Shown piece by piece: positions 1 through 9,000 of a stretch of 36,845 nucleotides of DNA. The notes beneath the pieces are model-generated. The model had not been told where the DNA came from. It saw only the letters and a list, made by a program, of their open reading frames with translations, and made no database searches. Where the stretch lies: positions 1 to 36,845 of the forward strand of contig JAKQKF010000285.1 of assembly GCA_029560815.1 (NCBI GenBank). The letters run 5' to 3'. The number at the start of each line of letters is the position of its first letter. Position 1 is the stretch's first letter. A program made the translations under genes and the position numbers. The stretch comes from a bacterium. Lineage in GTDB: Bacteria; KSB1; UBA2214.

Positions 1-100
1 GGGCGAACAAAATAGAGGCGATGAGGTTTTTCATTTTTCCTCGCTATTTTCTGTTACGGACATGTAAAAAAGTACGCAAGATTATCATTTATCACAAGCA

Positions 101-200
101 AGAAACAGAGTGGTACTGTTTACGTATAATAGTGTTGCGCTCCGTGTTGGTATGGTGCCCGTTCGCGACGGGAAACAGAGTGCCGTTGTTTACGTATAAT
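101..200 (+). repeat. 30-bp imperfect direct repeat, each copy ending in TATAAT
   Basis: Copies lie at 101-130 and 171-200, exactly 70 nt apart. They share GAAACAGAGTG, differ at about four positions in the middle and then share TGTTTACGTATAAT. Each ends in a consensus -10 hexamer (125-130 and 195-200), but no good -35 hexamer sits 16-18 nt upstream; GAAACA is there in both. The second copy is about 95 nt before the lipoprotein start at 293. It could be a duplicated promoter or regulator site. The rest of 1-292 holds no convincing gene. Confidence 0.6.
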
Positions 201-292
201 TTGATTGACTTGCATCCCTCCGGCGGCTATATTTCAATAGTTTTCATTTTAACGCTGCCGGCGAAAGCCGGGCGGCAGTGCAGGAGTGGCCT

Positions 293-757
293 ATGAAATA
301 TCCATTGTTTTTGATAGTGTTAGCGGCCCTGCTGGTCACAGGCTGCGACTGGATCGATGAGATCATCGATCCGGAAAAAGAGCTGATCGAGATTACGGTG
401 AGCAAGCTCAGAGCTGCACCGAGCGATGAGATCACTATCACCCTTTTCAACCGGGGTGAAAAGACGGTCTTTCTGGAGGGGTGCAATCAGATCTATTACA
501 GCACCAAAAGTGATACCGGCTGGGTGGATCATGCCATGCACATCTGTTTTTGGGAGGGTTATGAGCAGCCGGTCCCAGCGGGGAACTCTCACACTGTCAA
601 GTTCGTAGTTCCCGTGATGGCCGGAACACTCCGCTTCTATGCGCCGGTCTATCGCGGCTGCAAGCCGGATCTGCCCATCAGCCAGGCGGAGTGCGTCACG
701 ATGCAGAGGTATTATGCACCCGATGTGGCGGTCTATCCTACCCGGGTGCCGAGATGA
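293..757 (+). CDS. Small lipoprotein with a predicted beta-sandwich domain
   Basis: A 154-residue protein of unknown function, probably anchored in the periplasm or outer membrane. A hydrophobic signal segment (residues 4-16) ends in a lipobox, VTGC, with lipidation at Cys18. The ATG at 293 is preferred to a GTG at 278 because AGGAG (282-286) lies 6 nt upstream. After the anchor comes a Glu/Asp-rich linker and a region with the alternating hydrophobic pattern of an Ig-like or BsuPI-type beta-sandwich (NRGEKTVFLEGC, later AGTLRFYAPVYRGC). Cysteines near residues 63, 85, 123 and 133 could form disulfides outside the cytoplasm. It precedes an exported peptidase on the same strand, but the 82-nt gap does not prove an operon. 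The lipoprotein call is firm; the fold is inference. Confidence 0.8.
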   Translation: MKYPLFLIVLAALLVTGCDWIDEIIDPEKELIEITVSKLRAAPSDEITITLFNRGEKTVFLEGCNQIYYSTKSDTGWVDHAMHICFWEGYEQPVPAGNSHTVKFVVPVMAGTLRFYAPVYRGCKPDLPISQAECVTMQRYYAPDVAVYPTRVPR

Positions 758-839
758 AAAAGGGCGTGAGGTGCCGACCGGAGAGCAGTTGCCTAATTCA
801 TAGATAATTTACTTTCATGCTAACATGCGGGAGTTCATC

Positions 840-2972
840 GTGCGCAAATTTTTATTACTTTTTCTGCTTTTACAGGTTGTGTTATATCCCACGGCATGGG
901 CACAGCCTCAGGCCGGCGAAGAGCAAGCTGCCAGGCCGCCCATGGCGGCGATCATTCCGGCACCCTTGACGATCCATGGCCACACGCGCGTGGATAATTA
1001 CTTCTGGCTCAACCAGCGGGAGAATCCCCGGGTCATCGATTATCTCAAGGCGGAGAATGACTACACCCGGTCGATTCTGCGGCCCACGGAGCCCCTGCAG
1101 GAAAAGCTCTACAACGAGATCATCGGCCGGATGAAGCAGACCGATCTCTCCGTGCCGTATCGCGATCACGGGTACTATTATTATTCGCGGTATGAGGAGG
1201 GCAAGGAGTATCCTGTCTACTGCCGCAAGAAAAGCACTCTGGAAGCCCCTGAGGAGATCCTGCTCAACGTCAACGATATGGCCGCGGGACACGCGTTTTA
1301 TGCCGTCGGGGGGTTGAGTGTGAGCCCGGACAACCGCCTGCTCGCTTTCGGAGTGGATACCCTCAGCCGGCGGAAATATACCCTGCACGTCAAGGATCTC
1401 GATTCCGGCAGGCTGCTCACGGACGCTGTCGCCAACACCAGCGGCCCGGCCGTCTGGGCTGCGGACAGCCGGACCCTTTTTTACACCGTGATCGACACGC
1501 TGACCCTGCGTCCGCACAAGGTGGTGCGCCATCTGCTGGGTACGCCGGTCGGGGAGGATCTGCTGGTTCATGACGAAACAGATGAAACCTTCAATACCAT
1601 GGTCTTCAAGTCCAAGTCCGACCAGTACATCTTTATCGCATCGACGAGCACCCTCTCGACCGAGTACAGATTCCTGCCGGCTGGTGAAACCGGGGCTCAA
1701 TTCAGGATTTTCCAGCCGCGCGAGCGCGATCATGAATACGAAGTCGAGCACTATAATGATGTCTTTTATATCCGCACCAATCTCGATGCGAAGAATTTCC
1801 GGCTGATGACGGCCGGGCTCGAGCAGACGGGCAAGGCCCATTGGCAAGAGCTCATTCCGCACCGCGAGGATGTTCTGCTGGAAGGGTTCGAGCTTTTCAG
1901 GCCGGCCCTGGTCGTACAGGAACGCAAGGATGGCCTGATCCGGCTGCGCATCAAGCCATGGGAAGGGGATGGCGGCCACGATCTCGATTTTGGCGAGGAG
2001 ACCTACAGCGCAAGAATTTCGATCAACCGGGAGTTCGATACCGAGTGGCTGCGCTACAGCTACACCTCCCTGACTACGCCGAATTCGACCTTTGATTACA
2101 ACATGATCACCCGCGAGAAAAAGCTGCTCAAACAGGAGGAGGTCCTGGGCGGTTTTGATCCGTCAAATTATCGGGCGGAACGTCACTACGCCATCGCCCG
2201 TGACGGGGTTCGTGTTCCGGTCTCCCTGGTCTATCGCAAGGGGATGGTGCGCAATGGCGCCAATCCGCTGCTGCTTTACGGCTATGGCTCCTATGGCGCC
2301 AGCATGGATGCCGGTTTCAGTTCGGTCCGGCTCAGCCTGCTCGACCGGGGCTTTGTTTACGCCATCGCCCATATCCGCGGCGGTCAGGAGATGGGGCGCA
2401 GCTGGTACGAGGAGGGCAAACTGCTCAAAAAGAAGAATACTTTTTATGATTTTATCGACTGCGCCGAATATCTCATCGCGCAAAAATTTACCACTCCGGA
2501 AAAGCTCTTCGCGATGGGCGGCAGCGCCGGCGGCCTTTTGATGGGTGCAGTGGTCAACATGCGGCCCGATCTTTTCAGAGGGGTTGTGGCCGCTGTGCCT
2601 TTCGTCGACATTGTCACGACCATGCTGGACAAGAGCATCCCCCTGACCACCAGCGAATTCGATGAGTGGGGCAATCCGGAAGACAAGGTTTATTATGACT
2701 ATATGCTTTCCTACTCCCCCTATGATCAGGTGGAAGCAAAGGCCTATCCGGCGATGCTGGTGACCACCGGACTGCATGACTCCCAGGTGCAGTATTTTGA
2801 GCCGGCCAAGTGGGTGGCCAAACTGCGCGTCATGAAGAGCGACCGGAATCCCCTGCTGCTCTGGACCAACATGGAGAGCGGGCATGGCGGTGCTTCCGGC
2901 CGGTTCCGCCGCATGAAAGAGATCGCCATGGAGTATGCTTTTATGCTGGATCTGATCGGTATCCGGGAGTAA
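840..2972 (+). CDS. Exported oligopeptidase B-like prolyl oligopeptidase (family S9A)
   Basis: A 710-residue serine peptidase that should cleave short peptides, after basic residues if it behaves like oligopeptidase B. The N-terminal part (about residues 40-420) fits the seven-bladed propeller; the C-terminal part is the alpha/beta-hydrolase. The catalytic residues are visible: Ser562 in GGSAGG, Asp647 in GLHDSQ and His682 in SGHGGASG. GGSAGGLLMG is typical of the protease II branch. The GTG at 840 is chosen because GGGAG (829-833) lies 6 nt upstream; an in-frame ATG at 825 has no ribosome site and would add five residues. The start gives a clear signal peptide (MRKFLLLFLLLQVVLYPTAWA, cut after AWA), whereas classical oligopeptidase B is cytosolic. 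The gene converges with the metallophosphoesterase gene 25 nt downstream. Confidence 0.93.
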   Translation: MRKFLLLFLLLQVVLYPTAWAQPQAGEEQAARPPMAAIIPAPLTIHGHTRVDNYFWLNQRENPRVIDYLKAENDYTRSILRPTEPLQEKLYNEIIGRMKQTDLSVPYRDHGYYYYSRYEEGKEYPVYCRKKSTLEAPEEILLNVNDMAAGHAFYAVGGLSVSPDNRLLAFGVDTLSRRKYTLHVKDLDSGRLLTDAVANTSGPAVWAADSRTLFYTVIDTLTLRPHKVVRHLLGTPVGEDLLVHDETDETFNTMVFKSKSDQYIFIASTSTLSTEYRFLPAGETGAQFRIFQPRERDHEYEVEHYNDVFYIRTNLDAKNFRLMTAGLEQTGKAHWQELIPHREDVLLEGFELFRPALVVQERKDGLIRLRIKPWEGDGGHDLDFGEETYSARISINREFDTEWLRYSYTSLTTPNSTFDYNMITREKKLLKQEEVLGGFDPSNYRAERHYAIARDGVRVPVSLVYRKGMVRNGANPLLLYGYGSYGASMDAGFSSVRLSLLDRGFVYAIAHIRGGQEMGRSWYEEGKLLKKKNTFYDFIDCAEYLIAQKFTTPEKLFAMGGSAGGLLMGAVVNMRPDLFRGVVAAVPFVDIVTTMLDKSIPLTTSEFDEWGNPEDKVYYDYMLSYSPYDQVEAKAYPAMLVTTGLHDSQVQYFEPAKWVAKLRVMKSDRNPLLLWTNMESGHGGASGRFRRMKEIAMEYAFMLDLIGIRE

Positions 2973-2976
2973 ATGA

Positions 2977-3030
2977 GAGGAGGGCGGACGCAGGGCTTCA
3001 TTCCCGTGAAGTAATGCGGACGCCCTCCTC
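2977..3030. repeat. Inverted repeat between convergent genes
   Basis: GAGGAGGGCG (2977-2986) pairs perfectly with CGCCCTCCTC (3021-3030) across 34 nt. It spans the gap between the peptidase stop and the metallophosphoesterase stop, and its right arm lies inside the latter's last codons. It could act as a weak bidirectional transcription end, but it has no T-run and a long loop, so chance is quite possible. Confidence 0.25.
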
Positions 3031-3861
3031 GTCACTATCGATCAGATGCCAATGCTCGATCTCCCCGCTGTTCAATACCGGTATGCCTTCCCCGATGTGG
3101 TATTCCTCATGATGATGGTAATGGCCGTGCAGCACCAGATCGACCCCCGACCGGTTTAAAAGCCCGATGAATTCCTCCCGATTCCTGATTCTGGTCATCG
3201 AGGCGTAGAGCTTGCCCATCCTCGCCGCAACCAGCTGTTCCGGCAGAAGCGGATGGTGAAGCAGGACGATTTTGCGCCTGTTCTCCAGAGCGGGATGGGC
3301 GAGGATGCGCTCTGCGCTGGCGAGGTCGACCAGACCGTTGGAGCAGGCCGCGTTCGCGCGGATCTGCGGCAGCAGCCGGTTTGATTCCAGGGCGATCAGG
3401 GCGGTCCGGCCGTCCAGAATCCTGATGAAGGGATAGGAGATGCTTCCGGACTCATTCAGGGTGATGATGCCTTGAAAGGCCTCGCTGAAGGCGGTATGAA
3501 AACGCGCCAGGTCCGCCTCATACTCCTGCCAGCCGTAGCGGTAGAGCTGCCGTGCCGTGCGCGGGAGCCGGTGCCATTTGGCATAGAGATCGCTGCCGGC
3601 ATGGAAATCCTTGAAGAAGAAAGTAAAGAGGTCGTGGTTGCCGGGGATGAGTGTCAGCCGCGCCGGATCATAAAAGCAGTTTTGACGGAGCAGTTCGCGC
3701 ACAGCGGTGAATTGTTCGCTGCGGCCGGCCTGACTGAGGTCGCCAGTGATCACCAGATGGTGGGGAGCGATCTCGCGCAGCTCGCCAAGCCGCTGCGCGA
3801 TCATGGCATCGCGATCCGGGGTGAAGCCCAGATGGAGGTCGGAGAGATGGGCGATAAGCAT
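2998..3861 (-). CDS. Calcineurin-like metallophosphoesterase
   Basis: A 287-residue cytoplasmic phosphoesterase with all signature blocks of the superfamily: Asp8 and His10 in SDLHLG, Asp41 in TGDLSQ, Asn75 and His76 in PGNHD, a later LLHHP, and HGHYHH near the C-terminus. These bind a two-metal centre (usually Mn or Fe) that hydrolyses phosphodiesters or phosphomonoesters. It resembles the Icc/3',5'-cAMP phosphodiesterase-like group in length, but the substrate cannot be read from sequence. It has no signal peptide. The ATG at 3861 begins directly with the first metal motif, so the start is well placed although no strong ribosome site precedes it. It follows the small membrane-protein gene on the same strand after 36 nt, so the two are likely co-transcribed. 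Confidence 0.92.
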   Translation of the reverse strand: MLIAHLSDLHLGFTPDRDAMIAQRLGELREIAPHHLVITGDLSQAGRSEQFTAVRELLRQNCFYDPARLTLIPGNHDLFTFFFKDFHAGSDLYAKWHRLPRTARQLYRYGWQEYEADLARFHTAFSEAFQGIITLNESGSISYPFIRILDGRTALIALESNRLLPQIRANAACSNGLVDLASAERILAHPALENRRKIVLLHHPLLPEQLVAARMGKLYASMTRIRNREEFIGLLNRSGVDLVLHGHYHHHEEYHIGEGIPVLNSGEIEHWHLIDSDEEGVRITSRE

Positions 3862-3897
3862 AGGCGGATCCGGACGTGAATGAGAAAGCAGCGACTT

Positions 3898-4314
3898 TCA
3901 GTTGACAAAGGCGTCAATGATGAAATAGAGGACGACGGCGCCGATCCCGAAAAAGAGGACGTCCTGCAGCCGGTCCGGTATCATCGGGATCTTGAGATCG
4001 AGCTCTTTCCATTGCTCCCATTCCCGGATGGCGCCCAGCAGCAGCCCTCCCGCTGCCGCCGTATACCAGGAAGGCCAGATCATCAAGGGCAGAAAGACAA
4101 TGACCGCATAGCCGAAATGGAGGATCTGATCGATGACATTGACCCAGCCGGTGTGGCGCGGCCGCCAGGGGCGCCGCTGGGCCAGGATATGCAGCACGGT
4201 GTGGTATTGGGGTTGGTCCAGATGGCCCACTACCTCCTCGACTGTGTCGGCGATCTCTTCCAGTTCCTCCGGCGGTGCCACATAGTACATCCGGTAGGTC
4301 GGTTCGATTTTCAT
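3898..4314 (-). CDS. Small membrane protein of unknown function
   Basis: A 138-residue protein I do not recognise. The N-terminal half is soluble and acidic (APPEELEEIADTVEE). Next come two likely membrane segments, about residues 67-82 (HFGYAVIVFLPLMIW) and 85-97 (TAAAGGLLLGA), then a polar stretch, then a third near the C-terminus (about 117-136). The ATG at 4314 is chosen over one at 4365 because AAAGGAG lies about 6 nt upstream of it. The gene sits between a possible 24-codon ORF and the metallophosphoesterase on the same strand, so the three may form one transcript. No catalytic motif was seen. Confidence 0.75.
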   Translation of the reverse strand: MKIEPTYRMYYVAPPEELEEIADTVEEVVGHLDQPQYHTVLHILAQRRPWRPRHTGWVNVIDQILHFGYAVIVFLPLMIWPSWYTAAAGGLLLGAIREWEQWKELDLKIPMIPDRLQDVLFFGIGAVVLYFIIDAFVN

Positions 4315-4368
4315 GCGTTCTCCTTTGACAGCATGGCTGGTTGAGCGATATATGTATTGATACACATT

Positions 4369-4443
4369 TTATGCGCGCCATGCAACAAAAAAAGTGCGCA
4401 AATTGGCATCAAGGGTGAAATCCTCGCGGCGGCGCGGCGCCAT
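4369..4443 (-). CDS. Possible 24-residue small protein or leader peptide
   Basis: A short frame opening with ATG at 4443 and closing with TAA, encoding MAPRRREDFTLDANLRTFF plus VAWRA. It has a textbook ribosome site, AAGGAG about 6 nt upstream (CAAGGAGATAATATG), better than most long genes here. It lies 54 nt upstream of the membrane-protein gene at 4314 on the same strand. The product has a basic start and an amphipathic remainder. It could be a real small protein or an upstream ORF that tunes the next gene. Only the start signal supports it. Confidence 0.4.
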   Translation of the reverse strand: MAPRRREDFTLDANLRTFFVAWRA

Positions 4444-4460
4444 ATTATCTCCTTGGTTTT

Positions 4461-4490
4461 TTGACTGCACATGCCTATCTTTACTATAAT
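4461..4490 (+). promoter_or_regulatory. Sigma-70-type promoter for the M28 peptidase gene
   Basis: TTGACT (4461-4466), an 18-nt spacer and a consensus TATAAT (4485-4490). Transcription would start near 4497, giving a leader of about 80 nt before the ATG at 4576. The leader contains the perfect palindrome CCCGGCCGGG at 4522-4531. The region 4315-4575 lies between divergent genes and otherwise holds only the 24-codon ORF. Confidence 0.7.
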
Positions 4491-4575
4491 TTAACCCGGT
4501 CTTGCCCGGATCTTGCCGCTGCCCGGCCGGGTTCGCCGCGCAAGGCCCATCTTCTCCTGCTGGAGCTGCCTGAGA

Positions 4576-5886
4576 ATGAAGACGCTCAAGTACTGTGCCA
4601 CACTGTTCCTGCTGATCATCGCGGCCCTGCCGGGCCGGGCAGCTGTGCCCGACCTTGTTCGGGCCATGGCCGACTCGATTTCCGAGCAGAGGCTGATCGG
4701 GCATACCCGGCAGCTGGAGCGGGCCGGAGGGCATTGGTCGCGCGTGCGCCACACCGCCGGCAACGACAGTGGTGTCGCCTATATCCTCCGTGAGCTGAAT
4801 TCCCTTCACCATCTGGATTTTGTCGAGGTGGACAGCTTCCGGCTGGAGGCGCGGCCCGGTTTTACGACCCGGCTGCAGCGCAATATCATCACGACCATTC
4901 CCGGTTCGAGCCGGCCCGAGCGGGTTTTCGTCATCGGCGCCCATCACGACTGCTCCGGGAGCAGGATGGGGAGCGCCATCTGGAACAGTGAATGGGCGAC
5001 CATGCGCGCCCCCGGCGCGGACGACAACGCCACCGGAGTTGCGGTCCTGCTCGAGCTGGCGCGGTTGTTGAGCGATCCGGCTTTCGGTTTTACGCCGGCT
5101 TGCACGATCCGGCTGATCGCCTTTGCCGCGGAGGAGAGCAATCCCGCTGACTATAAAAACCACAATGGCAGCCGCATTGCAGCCCGGCATTCCAGGGCGG
5201 CCGGGGAAGAGATCGCCGGCATGGTCTCTGTCGACATGATCGGCTACAATCCCTACGTGGATTACCAGTCGATCATCTGCGACGCCGCTTCCGAGGCGCT
5301 GGCGCTGGAATTCCGCGCGGCCCGGGACAGCCTTGGCCTGGACCTGACCGTCGGGCTCAAGAAGAGCACTTCAGCCAATTACAGCGATCATGAGCCCTAC
5401 TGGACGGAGGGTTTTCCGGCTATCTGTCTGATCGAAAACGCCCCGCCCTGGGATAATAACGCCTTTTACAGGGCCAATCCCTTTTATCACACCTCGGACG
5501 ATTCCTCCGGAACGGTCAATTTCAGGCTGGTGCGCAAGGTCGCCCAGATGACCCTGGCTGCTGTGGCTGCGATAACCACACCCTCCACAGCTGGTGTGGA
5601 GGCGGAGCCGGCTGCGGCGCCCGTGCTCTTTGCACTGGAGCAGAACTATCCCAATCCCTTCAATTCCACGACCGTGATCCGCTACCGGCTGCCGGTCGCC
5701 GCCGGCGTCCATCTCGCCGTCTACGATCCGCTCGGATGTGAGGTGGCTCTCCTGGCCGACGGGATGCAGCACGCCGGCAGCCACGAGGTTCGCTTTGAAG
5801 CTTCCCGCCTGCCGAGCGGAGTCTATTTCTGCCTCCTCAGGGCCGGCTCTTTCACGGCTGCGCGCAAGATGCTCCGCATCCAGTAA
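4576..5886 (+). CDS. Secreted M28 zinc aminopeptidase with T9SS C-terminal sorting domain
   Basis: A 436-residue secreted metallopeptidase expected to remove N-terminal amino acids from peptides with two zinc ions. The signal peptide is MKTLKYCATLFLLIIAALPG followed by RA. M28 residues are in order: His123 in GAHHD, Asp149 in GADDNATG, the glutamates Glu186-Glu187 in AAEES, Asp220 in SVDMIGYN and His305 in YHTSDD. The last about 85 residues form a type A sorting domain: QNYPNPFN, a beta-rich stretch, then SGVYFCLLRAG and RKMLRIQ. This predicts export by the type IX system and anchoring or release at the surface. ATG 4576 is preferred over a TTG at 4513 because it opens the signal peptide; GGAG lies 10 nt upstream. 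It has its own promoter and directly precedes the PorU/PorV genes. Confidence 0.93.
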   Translation: MKTLKYCATLFLLIIAALPGRAAVPDLVRAMADSISEQRLIGHTRQLERAGGHWSRVRHTAGNDSGVAYILRELNSLHHLDFVEVDSFRLEARPGFTTRLQRNIITTIPGSSRPERVFVIGAHHDCSGSRMGSAIWNSEWATMRAPGADDNATGVAVLLELARLLSDPAFGFTPACTIRLIAFAAEESNPADYKNHNGSRIAARHSRAAGEEIAGMVSVDMIGYNPYVDYQSIICDAASEALALEFRAARDSLGLDLTVGLKKSTSANYSDHEPYWTEGFPAICLIENAPPWDNNAFYRANPFYHTSDDSSGTVNFRLVRKVAQMTLAAVAAITTPSTAGVEAEPAAAPVLFALEQNYPNPFNSTTVIRYRLPVAAGVHLAVYDPLGCEVALLADGMQHAGSHEVRFEASRLPSGVYFCLLRAGSFTAARKMLRIQ

Positions 5887-5927
5887 GGCCGGGGCCGAAT
5901 ATTCTCTTCCGCAAAGGAGGCCGGGCA

Positions 5928-6008
5928 GTGGTACTTTTTGTTATGGGTCGAAAGCACGCTGCGCGGCCGCGCCGCAAAAAGAGCGCATATGTCGGCCCAA
6001 ATGGATAG
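5928..6008 (+). CDS. Possible 26-residue basic small protein upstream of PorU
   Basis: GTG at 5928 follows AAAGGAGG (5913-5920) with 7 nt between, the best ribosome site in this region. The frame encodes MVLFVMGRKHAARPRRKK followed by SAYVGPNG and stops at TAG 6006-6008. The product is very basic. The stop overlaps an ATG at 6001 in the PorU frame (ATGGATAG), so the frame could couple translation to PorU, or it may be an independent small protein. The PorU frame itself has no comparable start signal. No homolog is recognised. Confidence 0.4.
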   Translation: MVLFVMGRKHAARPRRKKSAYVGPNG

Positions 6009-6081
6009 AATAACTGATGGCTGGTATAAAGTTCTGCAGCAGCTGGCCCTGAGCCTGTCGATAAGGCATCCGTTGAACGTC

Positions 6082-9000
6082 ATGTTCCCCACTTACCGCA
6101 AAGATCGTTTGATACGCTGTCTGCTCCTGCTGGTCTGGTCAGGTGCGCTTCCGGCCCCGGCCGCGGAGTGGCACCGTATTCTCGAAAAAGGTCCGGAGCG
6201 GCTGATCATCGAGATCACCGCCCCTTCCATTCAGCCCGACACGCTTGCGGATGAATCCGGCCTCAGCACCTCTTTCCGTTTTTCCCCCTGGCCCCTCCTT
6301 CAGGATGGGCTAAACCCCGCTCTCCCCTTTCAGACGCTGCTCATCGACTGGCCGGTCCAGGAGGTCAATCTGCGGATTCTCTCCGCCGCCGCCGGGGAGC
6401 GCACGGCCATTGCGCCGCTGGGGCTCAGCACCGACCTGCCGGTCACAGGCACAGCCGCCGTCACCGTTCCGTGGCAGCGGGAGCTCCGTTCCGGCCCCGC
6501 CCGTCAGGCTGAGGTCGAGTACGGAGGCGCCGCCGGCCGGCAGAGGCTCTGGCTGCTGCGGATCTACCCCTGGCACTATGACGCAGCGACCGGCACGCTG
6601 TCGCGCTGCCCCTCCATGCGGCTGGAGCTGACCGGGAGCGGGGCTCTGCCCCTTGCCACCCGTCTGCCGGCTCTGGCCGGTTCAGGCGCTGTTGAGATGG
6701 TGGCCTCTGCGCCGCTGGCGCGCATCAGCGGCGGCGATCAGGGCGCCTTTTCCGCGCCCGGCCGCGTCAGATTCACCGTCGATGAGCCGGGCTGGTACCG
6801 GGTCACCGGTGCTGACCTGCGCAAGGCGGGGATCGATCTGCTCGATATCGATGTGGCCAGGCTGCGGTTGAGCTGCGGTGGAACCGGGGTCCCCTTTTTC
6901 TTCAACGGCGGCAACAACGGTCAGCTGGATGCCGGTGAGAGCATTGAATTCTATGGCACCGGCTTGCGCAGGGAGGCCCCGGCGGCCACACCGGACCTTT
7001 ATCAGGACCCTTTCAGCAGGAGCAACATCTACTGGCTCGACTGGGAGGGCGAGGCGGGAGTCCGGATGGAGGAGGAGTACAGCGAAAGCGCCACCTCCCG
7101 CTCCGCGCGCATCCCCTACGCCTTTTTTCAGACGGTGCATGTGGAGCAGGACAATTACTTCACCACCTTTGATGATATTTCGATGGCCGATTCCCTCCGC
7201 GACCATTGGCTCTATGACGGCGGCCTCGCTGCCGGCCACAAACGCAGCTATCCCTTCTCCCTGCGCTATCCAGACGCCCGTTCCCTCCTGCCCGTCAAGG
7301 TGCGGGTCATGCTCACCGGACTGACGACAGCCTACACCGAGCCCCATCAGGCGGCGGTCTTTCTGAATGACCGTTTCGCCGCGCGCGGCCGCGGTGAACG
7401 GCAGGGCATCATCGATCTGCAGAGCCAGGAGGTCATCGGCCTGCTGGCCGCTTCCCTGAGCGCCGAGAATAACACACTCACCCTGGTCAATGAATTCGAT
7501 CCCACCCGGACCGACTATATCGCCCTCAACTGGTTCGAGGTCACCTATCCCCGCCTTTACCGGGCGGACGGGGGGTGGCTTGAATTCACCATCCCGCCGG
7601 AGGAAGAACCCGGATTTTTCCGCTTCACCATCGACGGCTTTGCCGATGAGGCGGTCGAAATTTTCAAGCTCGGCGCCAGCCGGATCTCCGGCACCACTGC
7701 AGCCGAGGCCACCGCCAGGGACGGGCTGCGCTCGATGCACCTCCAGTTCTACGACACGGTGCCCTCGCACGATGTCCGCTATATCGCAGTCGCCGCCTCG
7801 GCCAAGAAATCGCCGCTGCGCATCGAAGCAGTGCGGCCGCAGTGGCAGCCCTCATCGACCGGCGACATCGATTACGTCGTGATCGCCCCCCGCAGCTTTC
7901 TCGCCGGGAGCGCGCTCAACGGACTGATGCAGCACCGCCAGAGCCAGGGCCATCGGGCCGCCGGCGTGGCGGTGGAGGATATCTTTAACTATCTCAACCA
8001 AGGCCGCCGCAGTCCGCTGGCCATCAAGGCCTTTCTCAAGTGGGCGGCGGGACGCTGGCCGTTGAAGTACTGCCTGCTCGCCGGCGACGGTTCCTTTCTG
8101 CGGACCCCTGTGCGCGGCGACACGCTCGACCTGGTCCCGGTCTACATGCGTCAGACTTTGAAATATGGCGCTTCCGCCAGCGATTTCTGGTATACTCTGC
8201 TCGAGGGCGAGGATGAGATTCCCGATCTCTGCATCGGCCGCCTGCCCGCGCGCACTCCCGATCAGCTTGAGGTCGTCGTCGACAAGATCATCGACCATGA
8301 GACCGGCGCCGTGAACGGCGACTGGCACAACCGTCTCCTTTTCGTCGGCGGCAACACCATGATCTTCCGGACCAAGGGGATGGCCCTCGCCGCCAAAGCG
8401 CCGCCGGCCTGGTCGCCGGCGATGCTCTTCACCACCTCCGATCCCGGCCGTTCGCCTGATCCCTTTTTCGGTAATACTCCCGAGCTGCTTGATTTCATTG
8501 ATCAGGGCTGCAGCGTGATCGGTTTTCACGGCCATGGCGGCGGCGCGATCTGGTCGGACGACGGCCTGCTCGGGCTCGAGGATGTGGCGGCCATGAACAA
8601 CCGCGGCCGCTACCCCCTCATTCTCAGCATGACCTGTTTCACCGGAGCCTTCGAGCAGCCTGTGGGCGAAAATCTCGCCGAGACCATGCTCTTTGCGCCC
8701 GAAAAGGGCACCATGGCCTTTTTCGGCGCCGGCGGCTATGGCTGGCTTGAGAACGACGACATGCTGCAGTCGGCGATCATGTCCTGCCTCTATGAGAATC
8801 CGGAAGCCACCCTCGGCGAGCTGCTGACCGCGGGCAAGATCCGCTATTTCAGCCAGTATTACGGCAGCGATATCGCCCGGGCCGAGGTCAACCAGTACAC
8901 CATCTTTGGGGATCCGGCCACGCGCTTGCGCCTGCCCGCCGCCCGCACGGAGGTCGAGATCGCCAATCCCCTCGCCGCAGCCGGCGACACCCTGGCTGTG

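Noticed and set aside
21..296. 91-codon plus-strand frame at the window start
   Set aside because: No good ribosome site (GAGG is too close to the ATG), rare-looking composition, and it runs across the repeat and into the lipoprotein start.
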